64,000 bases of DNA from Marsupella aquatica (GCA_973895155.1 OZ316895.1:22134001-22198000); one strand, 5' to 3'. Shown: positions 1-13,598, numbered from the stretch's first letter. Numbers and translations are program-made. The notes: generated by a model from the sequence alone, not told the origin.

Positions 1-1616
1 CAGCAAGATGAGACTGGAGCTAGATGGCATGATGAGTCAGATAAGGAGATGGTGCCAGGATGGCATGCATCTGCCTTTCTTTGTTGGGTGCCAGCATACA
101 GTGGATCTGTGGACTCTACCTCATTGGATGGAGTGGATGATGAGTCTTCAGATGTGGATGTTGGTGAGTTAACTTCTGGACAACAAGATATTCACAATGA
201 TGTGAGAGTGTTGGAATATCTGCGCAATAATTCTATTGTTGGCAGTGTTGATGCCAAGGAATGTGATAGGGTTCTACAGAGAGCCAAGAGGTTTCGATGG
301 GAGGGAAACCATCTTTTGAGAGTACTGCATGATGGTAGAGTGTTGGTGGTCCCAAAACCATCACAGAGAGTACATTTGGTGCGACATGCGCACGAGGAGT
401 TGGGTCACTTTGGTGTAAAGTGCACTTATAGCTTGCTGCAGACACAGTATTGGTGGCGTGGTATGCACACTCATGTCCAGCAGTTGATAGCTAAGTGTGT
501 GATATGTGATAGAGTGAGAGCATCATTTAATGCTCCCACTCCCCAGTTGCACCCGTTACCGATCATGGTTTGGGATATCGTTGGAGTTTGGATTTTGCTG
601 GTCCATTACCTCTTACCCAACGCCATAATCGGTATGTTTTGGTCATGGTGGAACACTTCTCCAAGTGGATTGAGCTAGTGGCGTTGCCAGATAAAGCCAG
701 TGGCGTTGCCAGATAAAGCCAGTAGAGGAGTTGCTGCTATATTTTTGGATCGTGTACTCAGTCATTTTGGAGCACCAGCTGAGGTGTTGACTGATCAGGG
801 AACTGAGTTCCGTGGAGAGTTTGAGAGTTTGTGTGAACAAGCTCTGATTGATCATCGTACTACCTCTCGTGATCATCCTGAGGCAGATGGATTAGTTGAG
901 AGAGTTGTGCAAACTGTGAAGAGAGGATTGCGTAAGTATGGCTTGCAGGTTGGTTAGCTATGGGCTACTGTTTCAGTCGGCAAGCATCACTTGCATCCTT
1001 CTCACCTTACTTTTTGCTCTATGGTAGAGAGCCAGATTTGCCAGCAGCTATTCGTCGTGATGTTGCATCAATTGTGAACTTGGATGATCCTGATGTTTGG
1101 GTCAAGGTGTGTTCAGAGAGAGCACGGGTATTTCAGCGAGTGATGCCCATGGCTTTCGACAACCTTGCCATTGCCCAACATCGTGATACTTTGAGGTATG
1201 CCATTATTCGTGGAGGAGGTTACCATGCAAGCATTCGGAGATTTCATCCTGGTGATTATATTTATTTGCAGCAGACAGCACCCACGACACTTGATGTGAC
1301 CGCAGGCCGGACAATCTTACGTGTGCGTGAAGTGTTGCCTTCTGATGTCCTGATGTTGGAGGGATGCGATGGTATGGTTTGGAAGGATCATGTGCACAAT
1401 TGTGCACCATGTCACCTTCCCAACATTGATAGTACAGTAGATCCAAGCTTGGCAGATGTTCGTGCTGGCTTGAAATGTATGTTGTGTGGATCTGCTCAGG
1501 GAGCAGCTATTATGTTGATTTGTGATAAGTGTTCTAGAGGATGGCACATGTCATGTTTGACACCACCATTGCAGGTGATTCCTAGTGGATCATGGTTGTG
1601 TCCTCAGTGTCGGTGA
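1..1616 (+). pseudogene. Ty3/gypsy pol 3' part: integrase with C-terminal PHD finger, frame-broken
   Basis: This is the 3' end of a gypsy-type polyprotein; the frame is open through the left edge, so protease, RT and RNase H lie outside the window. About 370-520 encodes the HHCC zinc domain of integrase (HAHEELGHFG then CVICDR). The catalytic core follows to about 950, with LTDQGTEF for the second Asp and HPEADGLVERV for the Glu. The core is spread over three frames: a one-base loss near 567, a 22-bp tandem duplication at 678-721, and a stop at about 955 where the segment leading to the next block is missing. The last open block (960-1616) carries the family's YFLLYGREP-like motif, a basic C-terminal domain, and then a C4HC3 PHD finger (1476-1613: CMLC, CDKC, WHMSC, WLCPQC). 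PHD is seen directly; a chromatin-targeting role, analogous to chromodomains of other plant gypsy elements, is inference. The copy cannot make a continuous integrase. Confidence 0.9.
678..721 (+). repeat. 22-bp tandem duplication inside gypsy integrase
   Basis: Two identical adjacent 22-bp units (678-699 and 700-721). Because 22 is not a multiple of three, the duplication shifts the integrase frame. It is one of three lesions in this copy. Confidence 0.95.
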
Positions 1617-1789
1617 AGCCGACTAGTTATCATTTGTGTTCTCTTGGCAGATATGGATTGCAGGTAGGTGATCGATGGGGCTCACTTGCACCCGGCCTCC
1701 TGATCTTCACACCTAAAAAGGTGTATATCAACCTTGTAGAACTCATGGCTAGCTAGAGTTAGGGGACCTTACTCCTAGCTAGGGGGGCG

Positions 1790-1927
1790 ATTGTGGGTTT
1801 TGGACATGTGTGGACATGAGTTCCACTTGTATTCCATTCTCTTGTGTTTGTGATGTGGCAGTGTGACTATGTTTGGATGTATGTGACAAGCGATGTATGT
1901 TGTGTAGCGATATGTATGCGCACGACA
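1790..1927 (+). repeat. LTR-like direct repeat, copy 1
   Basis: This 138-bp block starts TGTGGGTTTTGG after a purine-rich stretch (CTAGGGGGGCGA) that would serve as polypurine tract, and ends in CACGACA. It recurs 467 bp downstream with one difference. Its place just after the gypsy pol end and polypurine tract makes it the likely start of the 3' LTR. Whether the LTR is only these 138 bp (TG...CA) or extends to about 2256 cannot be decided here. Confidence 0.6.
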
Positions 1928-2256
1928 ACTGTCACACCATTCTGAGTAGTGTAGTAGTATATCGTGCTATTAGAGTATGTACGTTTGGTATGAGTGCTAT
2001 TGGAGCCGATAAGGTTCCGTCAGGTTTGTGTGAGAGGGTACTTCTCACTTGTGAGGCATTGAAAGGTCATCTTTCAATGTTGAGCCTTGGAGAGAGAGGA
2101 GCTTGAGTGGCTATGGTGGTTGTGAGCTCCGCTTGTGTAACGTGGATTCCTTGAGTAGTGCAAGGTGCGTTGGCTTGACATACGTGTGTGATCGGATCGG
2201 TGCGGGATCAATGGGGTATTGTTGACCGGGATTGTTGTGCCGATTGTATGGAGATT

Positions 2257-2394
2257 ATTGTGGGTTTTGGACATGTGTGGACATGAGTTCCACTTGTATT
2301 CCATTCTCTTGTGTTTGTGATGTGGCAGTGTGACTATGTTTGGATGTATGTGACAAGCGATGTATGTTGTGTAGCGATATGTATGTGCACGACA
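2257..2394 (+). repeat. LTR-like direct repeat, copy 2
   Basis: Second copy of the 138-bp block at 1790-1927; only one base differs (near the end, C versus T). It probably belongs to a tandem or truncated second LTR of the same gypsy family. No clear target-site duplication was found around it. Confidence 0.55.
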
Positions 2395-5300
2395 CATGAG
2401 TGGAAAATTAGTATCACTAACAATAAGAGAACATTAGGGTTGATATACCCTAGTTCATGTAAATTTTGTTTTAGGTCACACTACTCCATGAGTGGAGTAA
2501 AAAATTGATTACAAGCAAGAAGGTGGATAACCAGGCAAGTAACCAGGATCTAGTTAGTTTTACTTACGTACACTAATTATGATTTGATAACACTAATTGT
2601 AACACATGGAGGTGCTGCAGCTATGTCCCAACGGTACTCACACTATTTCTGATCTGAGTAAGTAACACTTAGTACATAATTGTGGTGAACAGGGTGGTAG
2701 ATCCTGATTATATGCGTTCTCTTCATCGAGCAGAAGAAAATGTTTAAAATGCACGTAAGGATTTTAAATTTTTCTTAATTTATTTTTTGGTTTATTCCAT
2801 GTGAACCCCACCGATTGGGGGACCTGCAGGCCAAAAGGCAGCACATGAGGGTTATTTAGGTGATACAAAGTCATGAGTGTAGCCAAAATTTTGCTTCAAA
2901 TCACCACAATTAATGTGACTAGCTCTAATTGTGGTGAACAGTAGAGTATATTCTAATGGCAATCACTTCGGACCAAGTTAGTCCAGTTAGTCCAGTTAGA
3001 GAAGTCTAGTGGGATAGGTAAAAGAGTCCCCCCAACCTACAGAAACTCTGCCCAAAAATAGGGGGTCAAATTTGGAGCCTAGTGTTTGGCATTGCCTGTT
3101 TGAGTGTGTGATACGTTCTCACTGGAAGTCGTCTTTGGTTTCATTTCTCAGGCAATTTTGATGGTGTTGTGCTTATATTTAAGCTAGGCCCACTGGTTTG
3201 TGACAGACTGGGATTTTTTGCAAACCTCACAAGTGGTGTTCTTTGAGAGTAAGTTATTGCTGTGGTCAGTGGCTTTGTTTCTGTGAGCTTCAAGTTCTTT
3301 GCACCACCCTATTTCCCTCTGGGTGCAATGCATTTTCTGGACAGAGATTGGCATTGTTAGGGGGGGGGGGGTTACAAAGAACAAGAGGACAAAAATTAGC
3401 AGGTCACTTGTGTTTTACCATACCTAGCCCATAGGTCCACTCTGACCAAAAAGGCAATCAGGTAATGTATTGGATACCGTACTGGTAGAATGAACAAGAC
3501 CAAGAGGCCTTTCAAAATATCACTTCAAGAGGTGGTCAAAATTAAAATTGGCCAAAACTAGAGAGTCCACAAGCATTTTTGGGGGACCCATCCATATCCA
3601 TGTAGGATTGACAGATTCCTGTACACAAGTGACTTCTCAATTTCATATAATGTCAAAGTGGACTAGTTACTTGAAATGAACAATTGGTAAGACATCTAAG
3701 TATAAGTGACTGACTGCCTCCCTGGCAAGCGTTCCGTGTGTAAATGGCCAAGATGGTCGAGTAGTGAGCAGAGTGAGGCAAATGAGGTGATCGGTAGAAC
3801 TCCTATTCATGACTCTCCTCTGCGAGTTGCTCCAAAGCTCCACCAGGCTTTTCACTTTGTTGCTCAGTAATCAAATTCCTATTCATGACTCTCCTCTGCG
3901 ACTTGCTCCAAAGCTCCACCAGGCACTTCACTTTGTTGCTCAGATAGGGCTTTAGTTCTTTTGTTGTTGTTAGGGACTCTTGGGCTTTAGGCTCTTTGGT
4001 CCTTGTGGGTCCCTTTAATGGGTTTATTGTCTTCAGGATCCTGTCTGCTGCTGAGCGTGGAGTCTTTTGATATTTGGCGGTGTTTTATAGGGAGGATGAA
4101 GGAATGGGTTAGTTGTTTGTGAATAGCAAAAAAAGAAATTGTCTGAAGTTTGTGGTATACGACCATCGAGCACTATTAGACTGGACAGAGCACAGGATCA
4201 CGACGTCCTTGGCGGAATTCTCTTGGGCAAGCTACATATGGCCTCCCCATGCACTCCGTTAATTCACAGTCAATGCTACTAGGATGTTAAGCGTGGATGG
4301 AAATCATCCCACCTTTTCTGGTGTCGTGATTGTTAAAGGCATGGTTGATCCCGTCTGAGTGTGATGATTCCACGTTCAACATAGGGCCTCACTCAAAGTC
4401 ACCTCACCCAGGCTTGCTACTCCTCGCCCAGACACGGAAGAGTTTTCAGTCACGGTTATAGTTGCAACCGTGATTCGACCACAAATACTTCGCATAAAAG
4501 CTGGGAAGCTCTGTTGCCGCCTTGAAGGAGCACAAGTGGTCTTGGCCACTAAGTCGGAATCGTACGGTGAACCTGTCTTTTGCAATTACGCCTGTCCCTT
4601 GAGTACAGGATTCAAGCATGAGGCGTGGTAGTGGCTTCCAGGACAATTCCTTGCAGCTCTGGGCGTATGAGATTTACTGGCGGCACTTACTCAGGATCAA
4701 AACCTCTTCTGTAGAACTCAAGGTGTCCACAATGTTGAGGTCAAAGAGAGAAACTTATTCCAGCTCTCACGAATCCAAATACAGAGCCTCACACGATATC
4801 GTACCGTACGGTACTGATCTCTTGCACCTCGACCAAGTCGTTGCTCGACGACAGAGAATCCCGTCTGCAAGAAGGAATGCTCTCCGCTCGCCAATATCCT
4901 GCACTTCTTCCACAAACAACAGAACTGGGCTCCGAGACAACAAAGAACACTTCATTTTCATACATGTTCCTATACCAGCGAGGGTGATGCAGGCAGGGAA
5001 AATTTACTCTGTTGACTTTATAATACGAGGCTCTTCAAACCCACAATTTCACCAGTTGCAAGCCATCCCTTAATTTCTACATGCACAATGATGAAGACAA
5101 ACATTTCATTGTCCAAGATTTTTCTCAAGGGCATCACCATCACTGGCGCTAGATTGTACAATGGACAGCACTTGTTAATTGAGACAAGCAAAATGAGACC
5201 ATAGTCAAGAATAGCTCAATGATCATAAATTATATCATTGATGTGTGAAGGATCCTATTAACTGGGGCAACTTACGTCAAGCAAACTAATACTATGATGT

Positions 5301-5479
5301 TCATCGACCGTTCAAGCTTTCCCAAAATCTGAGCCCTCAGCATGAAGTCAAGAGCTACTGTCCTAGAATTCAGCCTGTGATATATTACAGAGATCCTCAG
5401 CATTAAGAGCACAGTACTATGATACATTTCTGTTGCTTAGATGGGTCCGAAAATGTTAGTTGTCGACTAAGTCATCCCT
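2395..5479. other. intergenic, no recognisable gene
   Basis: No protein family was recognised on either strand. There is a poly-G run near 3360-3371 and a 76-bp-period tandem repeat at 3801-3943. The plus strand is open from 4618 to 5073 (151 codons) and the minus strand of the same stretch also has overlapping open frames; neither resembles a known family, so no gene is called. The right end contains the 3' flank of the minus-strand DNAJC8-like gene. Confidence 0.6.
3801..3943. repeat. tandem repeat, 76-bp period, two copies
   Basis: A 67-bp block beginning TCCTATTCATGACTCTCCTC and ending GTTGCTCAG occurs at 3801-3867 and again at 3877-3943, with about three base differences. Confidence 0.9.
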
Positions 5480-8409
5480 TCAACCCTTTTTCACGGGTCG
5501 TTGCACGTAAGATTTGTTTGGATCCTCAGTTTTCAGCTTTGGAGGTCGCAGCTCTCCCTTCTTGACCTTCACAATGCAACATCAATGAAAGGCAGAAGCT
5601 GTAAATATGGAATCGTAAAAGCTCCTGTAAGGGGCACATACTGGATCTAGAAATAGCACACAGGGGTTGCTAGAGTTCAGCTGGATCGAGCATCTCACCT
5701 TTTTTCCACCTTTCATGAAATCTCTCCAGCTTGTTACCTGCAGTAACAAACAGATCTCTTGAGAACGAGAAAAAATGAATATTGTAGGACATAAAGTTTG
5801 TGAGATATAACTAGCCAATAACTTTAAAGTGAGGATGTATGATATAATCTCCAAATGAGATCAGGATTGTAGAACTGATATTGCATCGAGAGGGCGTCGC
5901 AGATCTGGATTTCATGGTCAGTGGGCTTCTGCGGTAACGATTTCTCCAGAGTCCTCTATAAAATCAAGTGATTTCTTAAAACTATTTGTTTGCCAAGCGT
6001 TTCGATCTTCCTTGCGGTCGCAGCTTCCGGCCAGTTTTACAGTCAAAAGTTATTGATCACAATATCCGTGGAACGTAGCAAGTTTGGCCATAACCGTAAC
6101 ACATGAGTTATAGACTCTTAAAAGACTAAGTCTGAGAGTCCACAATGTACATTAAAAAGTTTAGTCCGTCACTGTTTCTATTCGCATTACCAATGTTTTT
6201 GTGTATATTTAATATGCTAAATGCCAAATGGGACCCGGTCTGCAACACAAAACAGCAAAGCTATGGGACCCAACTACTAAATTGATATCAAAGTCATCAC
6301 AATGATTATACCCGATTTTCTCTTGTTTCTTCCCACTTCTCCTGATCTTCGCGCTTTCTCTTCCACTGCTCTCGAGTTTCTTCTTCTTCTTTCTTCAGCC
6401 TTCCTTCTTCTTCAGATATCTGTAAGCAGATACAATTGTTAGCAGAATGAACTAGGTAACGATCGTAATTCCATATTATCCAATCCTGTCGTGCATATCT
6501 AATGGTCCAAGTATCTGCAACTGAATGTTTGGGGAAATCCCGAAGGGAACAAGCACCAGATAAATACGTAAAAGTAAGATTTGTCATCGGTCAGAGGGAA
6601 GGGAAAATTGATTTGTGAACGTGACGCATGGAGCCAATTGCTCTCAAAGCTCTATTCTATATCCATATTTCTTGTTATTTCTAGCATGCCCCCAGCTTTA
6701 CACAATATGGAGACAACATACCCTCATCTGAAACTTTCGCCTCCTCCATTCTTGCTCTGTGAGAATCTCCCGTACTCGTTGCTTCCATTTTTGTATGTAC
6801 TCTTCTGATTTCTCGTATTGGGTTTCAAACTTGCCCTGGTGTAGCAGCAAGTAAAATTAGATGTGATGACAAACTTCATGAGCCAAACGACGAGAAATAA
6901 TATACGATAGGCAAGCCCATGAATTTAGGCCAGAGACATGCACCCTAACCAGTACAGCTTACTACCAATTAGAAACTTGAAAAACTTCTAACCTTTCCAT
7001 CATCTATTACATGTAAATAACCAAGGAGAAAACTCAGAGACTTGAACTCCTCTGCCATCGTCGTTTTAAATTTGGGAGAGCCAGGATTAGCCAACATGGA
7101 AAAGGAAAACATTATGAGGCATACCTCATCCACCATGGACTTTATTTTCGATGCGTTGTCCTTTTTCAGCATCTTCTTCCTCTCTGCCCGCAACTCATCT
7201 GCGGAACGCTAATTAAATCAGCCTCAGCTACGTCAGAGTAATCTAAACTGACACCAATCAAAGTATAATATAAGAATGAATTTGTAACATGCAGGTATAT
7301 ACATACCTCTGGCCAGATTGATCTGAGCAACAATGTAGTCCCTCTCCGATGCATCCAACAACAACTGTTGAGCTTTCGCCAAAGCTGTTCTTGCAATCAA
7401 AGACCATTCCTCGGTTAACAAGGATTAAATTGCACATTAACAAAACCAAGTCATCAGAGCTGCGGAATGTCGCAAACCACACGCTGCAGCAATCACAGTA
7501 TCTTCAGCAAAGTGAATTTCAGTCATCTCTATCTACCACAGCAGGTCTAAGATAACAAGACAGAGCGCCTTAGGCCTTGAATTACCTGCAAAAGCCTCCT
7601 TCGACTTGGGATGTTTGCACTTATCTGGATGAACCAACAGCGACAACTGGCCATACCATATAAAATACGATATTAAAATGAATTCAATCAAACCTTAGTC
7701 ACTTTGAGGAAGCTCCGTTCTTATTTGCTTACAGTCATCATACATATACTTTCGGCTCCAACGAGCTTCACCCAAATAAATGTGAGACATTGCGTTGTTA
7801 CTTGTCCCTGTTCTATTCCATACTCATTTTGCGAGTTGCTCAACTAATCAATGTACTTCGTGGACCAGGTTAACATGCCAATTTGACTATGTATGCACCG
7901 AGGCCATATTCACTCCATTTTACGAGGACTACAAATCGCTAAATATAGCAATTTGTATTATACGACTCTTTGTTGCCCCCCTCTCGCAGTATCTGATCAT
8001 GTGACTCGAGTCACCAACAATAAATGAGCTAAATTCAGTTTTAGATTCGATGGTTTCGCTACCTAGGTCTGTATGTTATCGTGAAACTAACTGAACGACA
8101 ACACAATTCATTGAGATGAAGTTGTACCTTGCGATACTGCCTCCTAACGTCCTCAGGAGTGGCCGTGAAGGGAAGATTTAGATGCTCAAATGGGTTGAGC
8201 TTAAAACACGATAAAACTCTGCAAGCAACATTGAAGTCATTTCCCAAATTAGCTTCTCAACTTGCACCACGATGAAGGACATAGAAGGAAACAGGGAGAC
8301 GAAGTATTGAGTCAAACCTGAGAACTTCATTATCCCGTTCAACTTCACTAACTTCTGCAAAGAACTCCTTCAGCAAAGCCTCATCCATCACGGTGCTGGC
8401 CTCCCCCAT
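5480..8409 (-). CDS. DNAJC8: DnaJ homolog subfamily C member 8 (SPF31-type J-domain splicing factor)
   Basis: J-domain protein of the DNAJC8/SPF31 family, known as a spliceosome-associated nuclear co-chaperone. Nine coding exons, all with GT-AG introns and matching phases: 8318-8409, 8128-8218, 7586-7646, 7307-7384, 7125-7198, 6722-6835, 6312-6419, 5699-5737, 5480-5566; 744 nt, 247 aa. Order of signatures: N-terminal ALLKEFFAEVSEVERDNEVL, then CFKLNPFEHLNL opening the J domain, RRQYRKLSLLVHPDK with the HPD motif split from helix II by an intron, a charged helical region (REILTEQEWRRRK, ISEEEGRLKKEEEE), SWRDF, and the C-terminal block KLKTEDPNKSYVQRPVKKG. Length and exon-by-exon order agree with plant and animal family members. 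The start ATG at 8409 gives MGEAS...; the frame is open further upstream but only through a GTG, so this ATG is preferred. No lesion seen. Confidence 0.96.
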
Positions 8410-9200
8410 GCCTGCCACTCCCCCTATGCGTTCCCCTACCACAATGTAGGAACAATTCTTCCAATTCAGTAGAGGCCCTGGCTCACTGCACTCTCAAGAC
8501 AAACATGGTTTCCCCGAGAAGAAACGTTATATCAATGAATAGCCATTAGTGATGGGATGGGCTGATAGGCTGGTCTGTGCTGTGCTTACCGACCATCATG
8601 CTGTGGGTTCATTGCGAGCAGACGGAAGGACGAAAAGTTGTCGCTCTATTGATGTAATCTTTAGTCGAAACATGCAAGACTCAATCTGCTCATTTAAGAA
8701 GGACAAAACTATCACTCACTAGACTGAGCTCTTCCACAACATCCTGGCTCCCTACGTCTAGGATAGGACAATCTGTGCCAAGACATCCAAGAATTATCGA
8801 GAATACTGAGAAACCAAGTCGGAATTGCGTCCATAACAGAAGTGTGACCTAATTGAGAATTCTCTCTCTCAAAACCCTAATTTGACAGGAGTGATGATTA
8901 TCCAAGCCCAGCGACAGACAATTCTACGTAAGGCCCGAAACATAGGAGCCGAAGAAAAACATAGCAAGCCGAAGAAAAGTAGCAGCTGGAAATGAGAAGT
9001 GCTCCTCTCTAAATAAAAAAACATTTCGACAGCGAAAAGTACTCACCTGTCTCAGTTCCCTCAACGCCATACTGCAGGCCGCCCCCGATCACATTCCCGA
9101 GTGAAGTGAGGGCTCCCCCTAACAGAAGTGTTGTCCTTCCGCCCGTCCGCAGGGAGAAATCGCACGGGACAGGGGAAGAAACCAGGCGAAATTCTTAATT
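8410..9200 (-). promoter_or_regulatory. 5' leader and likely promoter of the DNAJC8-like gene, with probable leader intron
   Basis: On the minus strand a consensus donor (ACAG|GTGAGT) ends a likely leader exon at 9047, and a candidate acceptor lies at 8486 (GTGCAG). This suggests a 5'UTR intron of about 560 bp. The leader exon carries a short ATG frame just before the donor that would stop after 8 codons once spliced, i.e. a possible uORF. Transcript ends cannot be seen. Confidence 0.4.
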
Positions 9201-9997
9201 TTCGTCAGGTGCTTGTTCGATCATGACAACCACGAGCCGCGATTGCCGCAGAAACATTCAAGTGAACTGCACTAGCCATCATCGCACAAATTTCAATACG
9301 TCATGTTCAAAGATCACCGAATCCAAAGATCACTGCATACTCGAAACGCCCGTGCACAGACAAGAGTGTTTGTAACGCACACGTTTCTGTGCTGAGTTTT
9401 CGAAAAAATGCTTTCAACCTAACGTCGTAGAGAACGAAGCCCACACAGACTAGAGTGAGAGCAGATCGAGCTACGATTTCTTTGCGGGAGCTTGAGAAAA
9501 TGCTTCGCCCTGGTTGGGAACGCCTTGACCGAGACAGAGTGTTAAATCAGAGCTCAGATTGCTGCGCGAAGCTTCACCATAATGCTTCAATACTGTTGCA
9601 GTTGCAAACGACGAGACGAATTAACTGAGCGCTCCAATAGACTGAGTGGGAGGAATTTAGGGTAAGGCTCAACAAGAGATGCGTTCAGAGTAATATTGAA
9701 TGTTTTCATTTTTCGCCAAGGTGGCAAATGTCTATTTGTTTGAAGCTGAAGATGCTAATAATCATTGTCATTTAATTTTCTTACATCATTTCTTACCGTT
9801 AGATCTCTCAAGAGTTTTGGGATGATCGTCAGATTCTGATATCTGGGGTCGGTGGGAAGCGGATTAATCCAAGATGCTAATACTATTTGTCATCTAATTT
9901 TACAGCAGTAGATTAACTTTTACATTTAGATCTCCCAGAGATTTGGTATGGTATGGTAATGTATTATAAGCTCCTGAACCATTTAAGGATGATTGTC

Positions 9998-10039
9998 AGG
10001 ATTCTCACTAACCCACTCAGGATTCTCACTAACCCACTG
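9998..10039. repeat. 21-bp tandem repeat, two copies
   Basis: The unit AGGATTCTCACTAACCCACT(C/G) occurs twice back to back. Confidence 0.9.
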
Positions 10040-13000
10040 TGTAGGTAGGTGGAAGCTGGCTACTCCAAGACAAAAAGCCTGGCAAGGTTTTGCCAAAACT
10101 GCCAGACTTTTCAAGAAAGGTAATACTGGCGACCTTTTGCCAGTAAAACAATGCTGATGTACAGTAGCTCCCTGCACTCAAGTAGTGCCATCTCAGTTTT
10201 GCCCACTTTAGGGGTTACGCCACCATCCCTGTTCGGAGGCTTTGTGACATTGGTTTAATGTTCTCTCCTGCCAATGTACAGGTTTCTTGCTCCAAGGTTT
10301 GGAATTGATCCCCTGGCTGGATCTCCTGGGTAATTTCCTCAGTGGGCTACCTTACAATATTGCATACTCCAAAGATAGTTGTGTATATGGGCTAAATTAT
10401 ATTGTCAGAGTTCATTCAAAAGTGTTGTATATTTCTCCCTTGCCAAAGTTCATCAAAAGAGTGTTGTATCTTTGTCACTTTTCTCTTTGTGTTCAATAAG
10501 TGAGATTGCCAATACTTATGTGTGATAAACCCTTATCAAACATTGACTGAGTCAAAAACTTCACATTTTGTGCTTAATTTCAATGCATTTTCTATTCATT
10601 GCAATATTTGTGAATACAATAATATAAAACTTAACATTTATATATTCAAAAATAAACTTAGTGTACTATTTGACCAGAAAATTGGAGCTTTCTATTTGAC
10701 TATTAATTTTTTTTTAATGATCTTGACAAACAAACAAAAAATTTAACATCAATATCGTGTCAAAGAAACTTTGCTCCAAAAAAGGGCATAAGGACATTTA
10801 AGATTGAGCGGTACTTCTTTTAGTCCATCGTCAACAAAAGGAGGATCAACAATTATAGATAGTACTCTTAACAGAATAAGACATTAACTTAAAAATCAAG
10901 GTCACAAGTTGAGGCGCCCTGGTGCACACATCCAGAAGGGGCGGTGTACAAGTGATTGCAAGTAACAACTAGCATAAGCTTCACACGCGTTACAATTCTC
11001 ACTCGTTGTCATTCTTGCATGCATTGCAACCCTTACTCGAGTGAATTCAACAAGCACCAACCCATGTTACATTAATTTCATAATTAATTAATAAATATCA
11101 ATGTCTAATCTTACTTTATTGAATCAAGTACTCCAAGTTTGTGTTTGAATTTGGCATCAAAGAATGCTTATTATTTGTGCATTATGAACCAAACATTTCC
11201 TTCCCGCTTGTCACACAAGTATTTTCAATTGTCATGTGAGTGATAAGCAAGTTGCACAATTCCAACCATTCATAAGTAAAATGAAGTGGCATGAATTAAT
11301 TGATGATGTGGAATCTTCGATGAATGTACAAATTGACAAGAGTCACTAACTCGAACATAATCATTGAGTAAGACAATCACTTAGAGCTTACTATCAAACT
11401 AGTAGAACACAAAACAAAACTAGGGTAATGGCCTGTGGTCTAGAGTGAACCTTTAGACTACGATTGTGGCCTAGAGTGAAGCCTATAGACTATGACTCTG
11501 GCCATTCTGCGGACAAAATCTTACTTGGGTGTGAGCTGCAAAAGTGAAATTGGGCATGTTATTACAAGAAATCACAATGTGACTTTTTGTCGGCTTTGTG
11601 GCTCTTTGGTTTTCCCGGTTTCTTCCCTTGTTTCCCCCCCTCTATTGGGTTTTTGCTTGTGGGATCCCCTGTCTCCCCTTAAGGCTCGTTTTGTTCTTCG
11701 GCAATGACATACATGTCTGATTTGTTCACACATCTATTTCTGTTCAACGGACATCTAATCAGTCCAGTGACAACAATTTCACATTAAACTTTAAGATATG
11801 CTGATTCTTCAGTGCCGGTGTATAACCCTATGGCAATGACCCGTACTTTGAGCCCTATGTAGGTAATCATTTGTTGTCTCGTTGGAGTTAGTGTCTGGTA
11901 GTTTTAGTCTACTTAAAGGTTAAATTTTTAGATTTTCTTTGGAGTGAAGGCGAAGGTGTCCATTTGAATTCAACGACCACCACTGCTAAAGCTAGTGAGG
12001 GGGCAGAGAAAACAAATCCCTAGGGGCCAGAGAAACCAACCACCACAAACACTACTTGTAGGCTGTGTGATAATAAGCTTCTTGTTGTGCGTTGTTGTTG
12101 AATTGTATATTGACGTTGGAGTCAACGAGACAATGATCCCACAGTCATGTTGGCCATGTGAAGAACAATTAGCTTTGGCACAGTGTAAAGAACAAAATCG
12201 ACGTTGTTTAAACAATTTCAACAGGCTATGCTTGTCACCGACCCAAATTCCAAAGACCCAAAGTCCGAAGCAGTACTCTTCTCCTTCCGTGACCCTTCAC
12301 ACGATGGAATCGCTGCGCTGATTCATGCACGAAAACATTTACTGCCGCTCTACACACTAAAATGCTCGGGAATATTTTGAGTGGTGTTCACGCCTAGTAG
12401 GATCAGGAGAACGGGGCTAGGGGTGAAGCTTCTGCAAGCTTCTTCTTTCAGCCCTAGCTTCCGAAACTTTTCCCACTTGTCAAATCTTGTCATGATTGTG
12501 AGGAAATCAAAGAGAAATCTCAGATTCACACAACCGGACAAATAATACCGCAATCATGATTCCTGATGTTCTTGGTACATACGAGCATCCTGAACGTTCG
12601 CCCATGTCCGAATCCAGGAGGACTAATTTTATATTCAGAAACTGACAAAATTGTGTCCATAACCAAATCAGAGTCCAAATTGAATCTGATTATAGAATGC
12701 CAAGAGGCAAAGGTATTAGCCTACATTGCAAATCCCACACCACCCAAGCAGTAGTGTGGACAAACGTTAGTCATGCATGTCCTACATGTCAAGCGTTTTC
12801 CTAGCCTCGTAGAAAGAGAGGACTTGCTCTACATGCGAATGGTGGTGACTCGGGAAAGGACTTCTAGCGCATACTTTGTCTCCTCTGCAAGTGCGGACCA
12901 TTTCCTGAAAGGCTGAAACTCAAGTAGCTCACTTCTGAACTACAGTAGCTCTGTTTCTAAACAGCTGAAATCCTGTCCGACATATTTGCTAGAATCTTCT

Positions 13001-13598
13001 AATGATCTGTAGCTTTTTGTTGCTCGAGCAAACCAAGGACAAGTTAAACATCCATGATGCATCTACTGAACTACCGTAGTTTTTATGACTTCAAATTGTA
13101 TAAGCCAAACAGTGAAAGCTCGTTGATGGAAAGTCATCAATTGAGACAGTATGTTGGAGTGATTGGAGTTTTCCGTTTGTTGATGTGTTTACTTCTTTCA
13201 TTTCAAACCTATGGATAACAAGTATTCAATCAAAATAGCTGGAGCACTGAAGACTTGGAATGCACATAATGAGATTTAACGGTTTGAGAATCTACGGAGG
13301 AAAACTGTCACCCTTAGACACCCAGAATTGGTTTTCGTGGGTGGAATCAGGTGTATCAACTTCATGCTGTTTTGTGTTTTGAGTCCAAAGGTTCAAGATC
13401 ATTCTACGAACTGAAACTTGATTCACTAAGCCTGGACGTATAGGTGGAGATATCCTCCACTAGCTTGCAATTTCTCCAAGAAAATAAACCATAAAAATCA
13501 GTTAGTAACACGGATGAAGAAACATTGTGCCTGGATAGGAAAATCCCCGGCCTCTGTAAAAGGTTTCCAGGAACCTCCACCATCTGTGATTCTGTCTG

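Noticed and set aside
4376-5073. Open frames on both strands of the 4.4-5.1 kb stretch, up to 151 codons
   Set aside because: No recognised family and no supporting splice structure; overlapping open frames on opposite strands cannot both be genes. Left unassigned.
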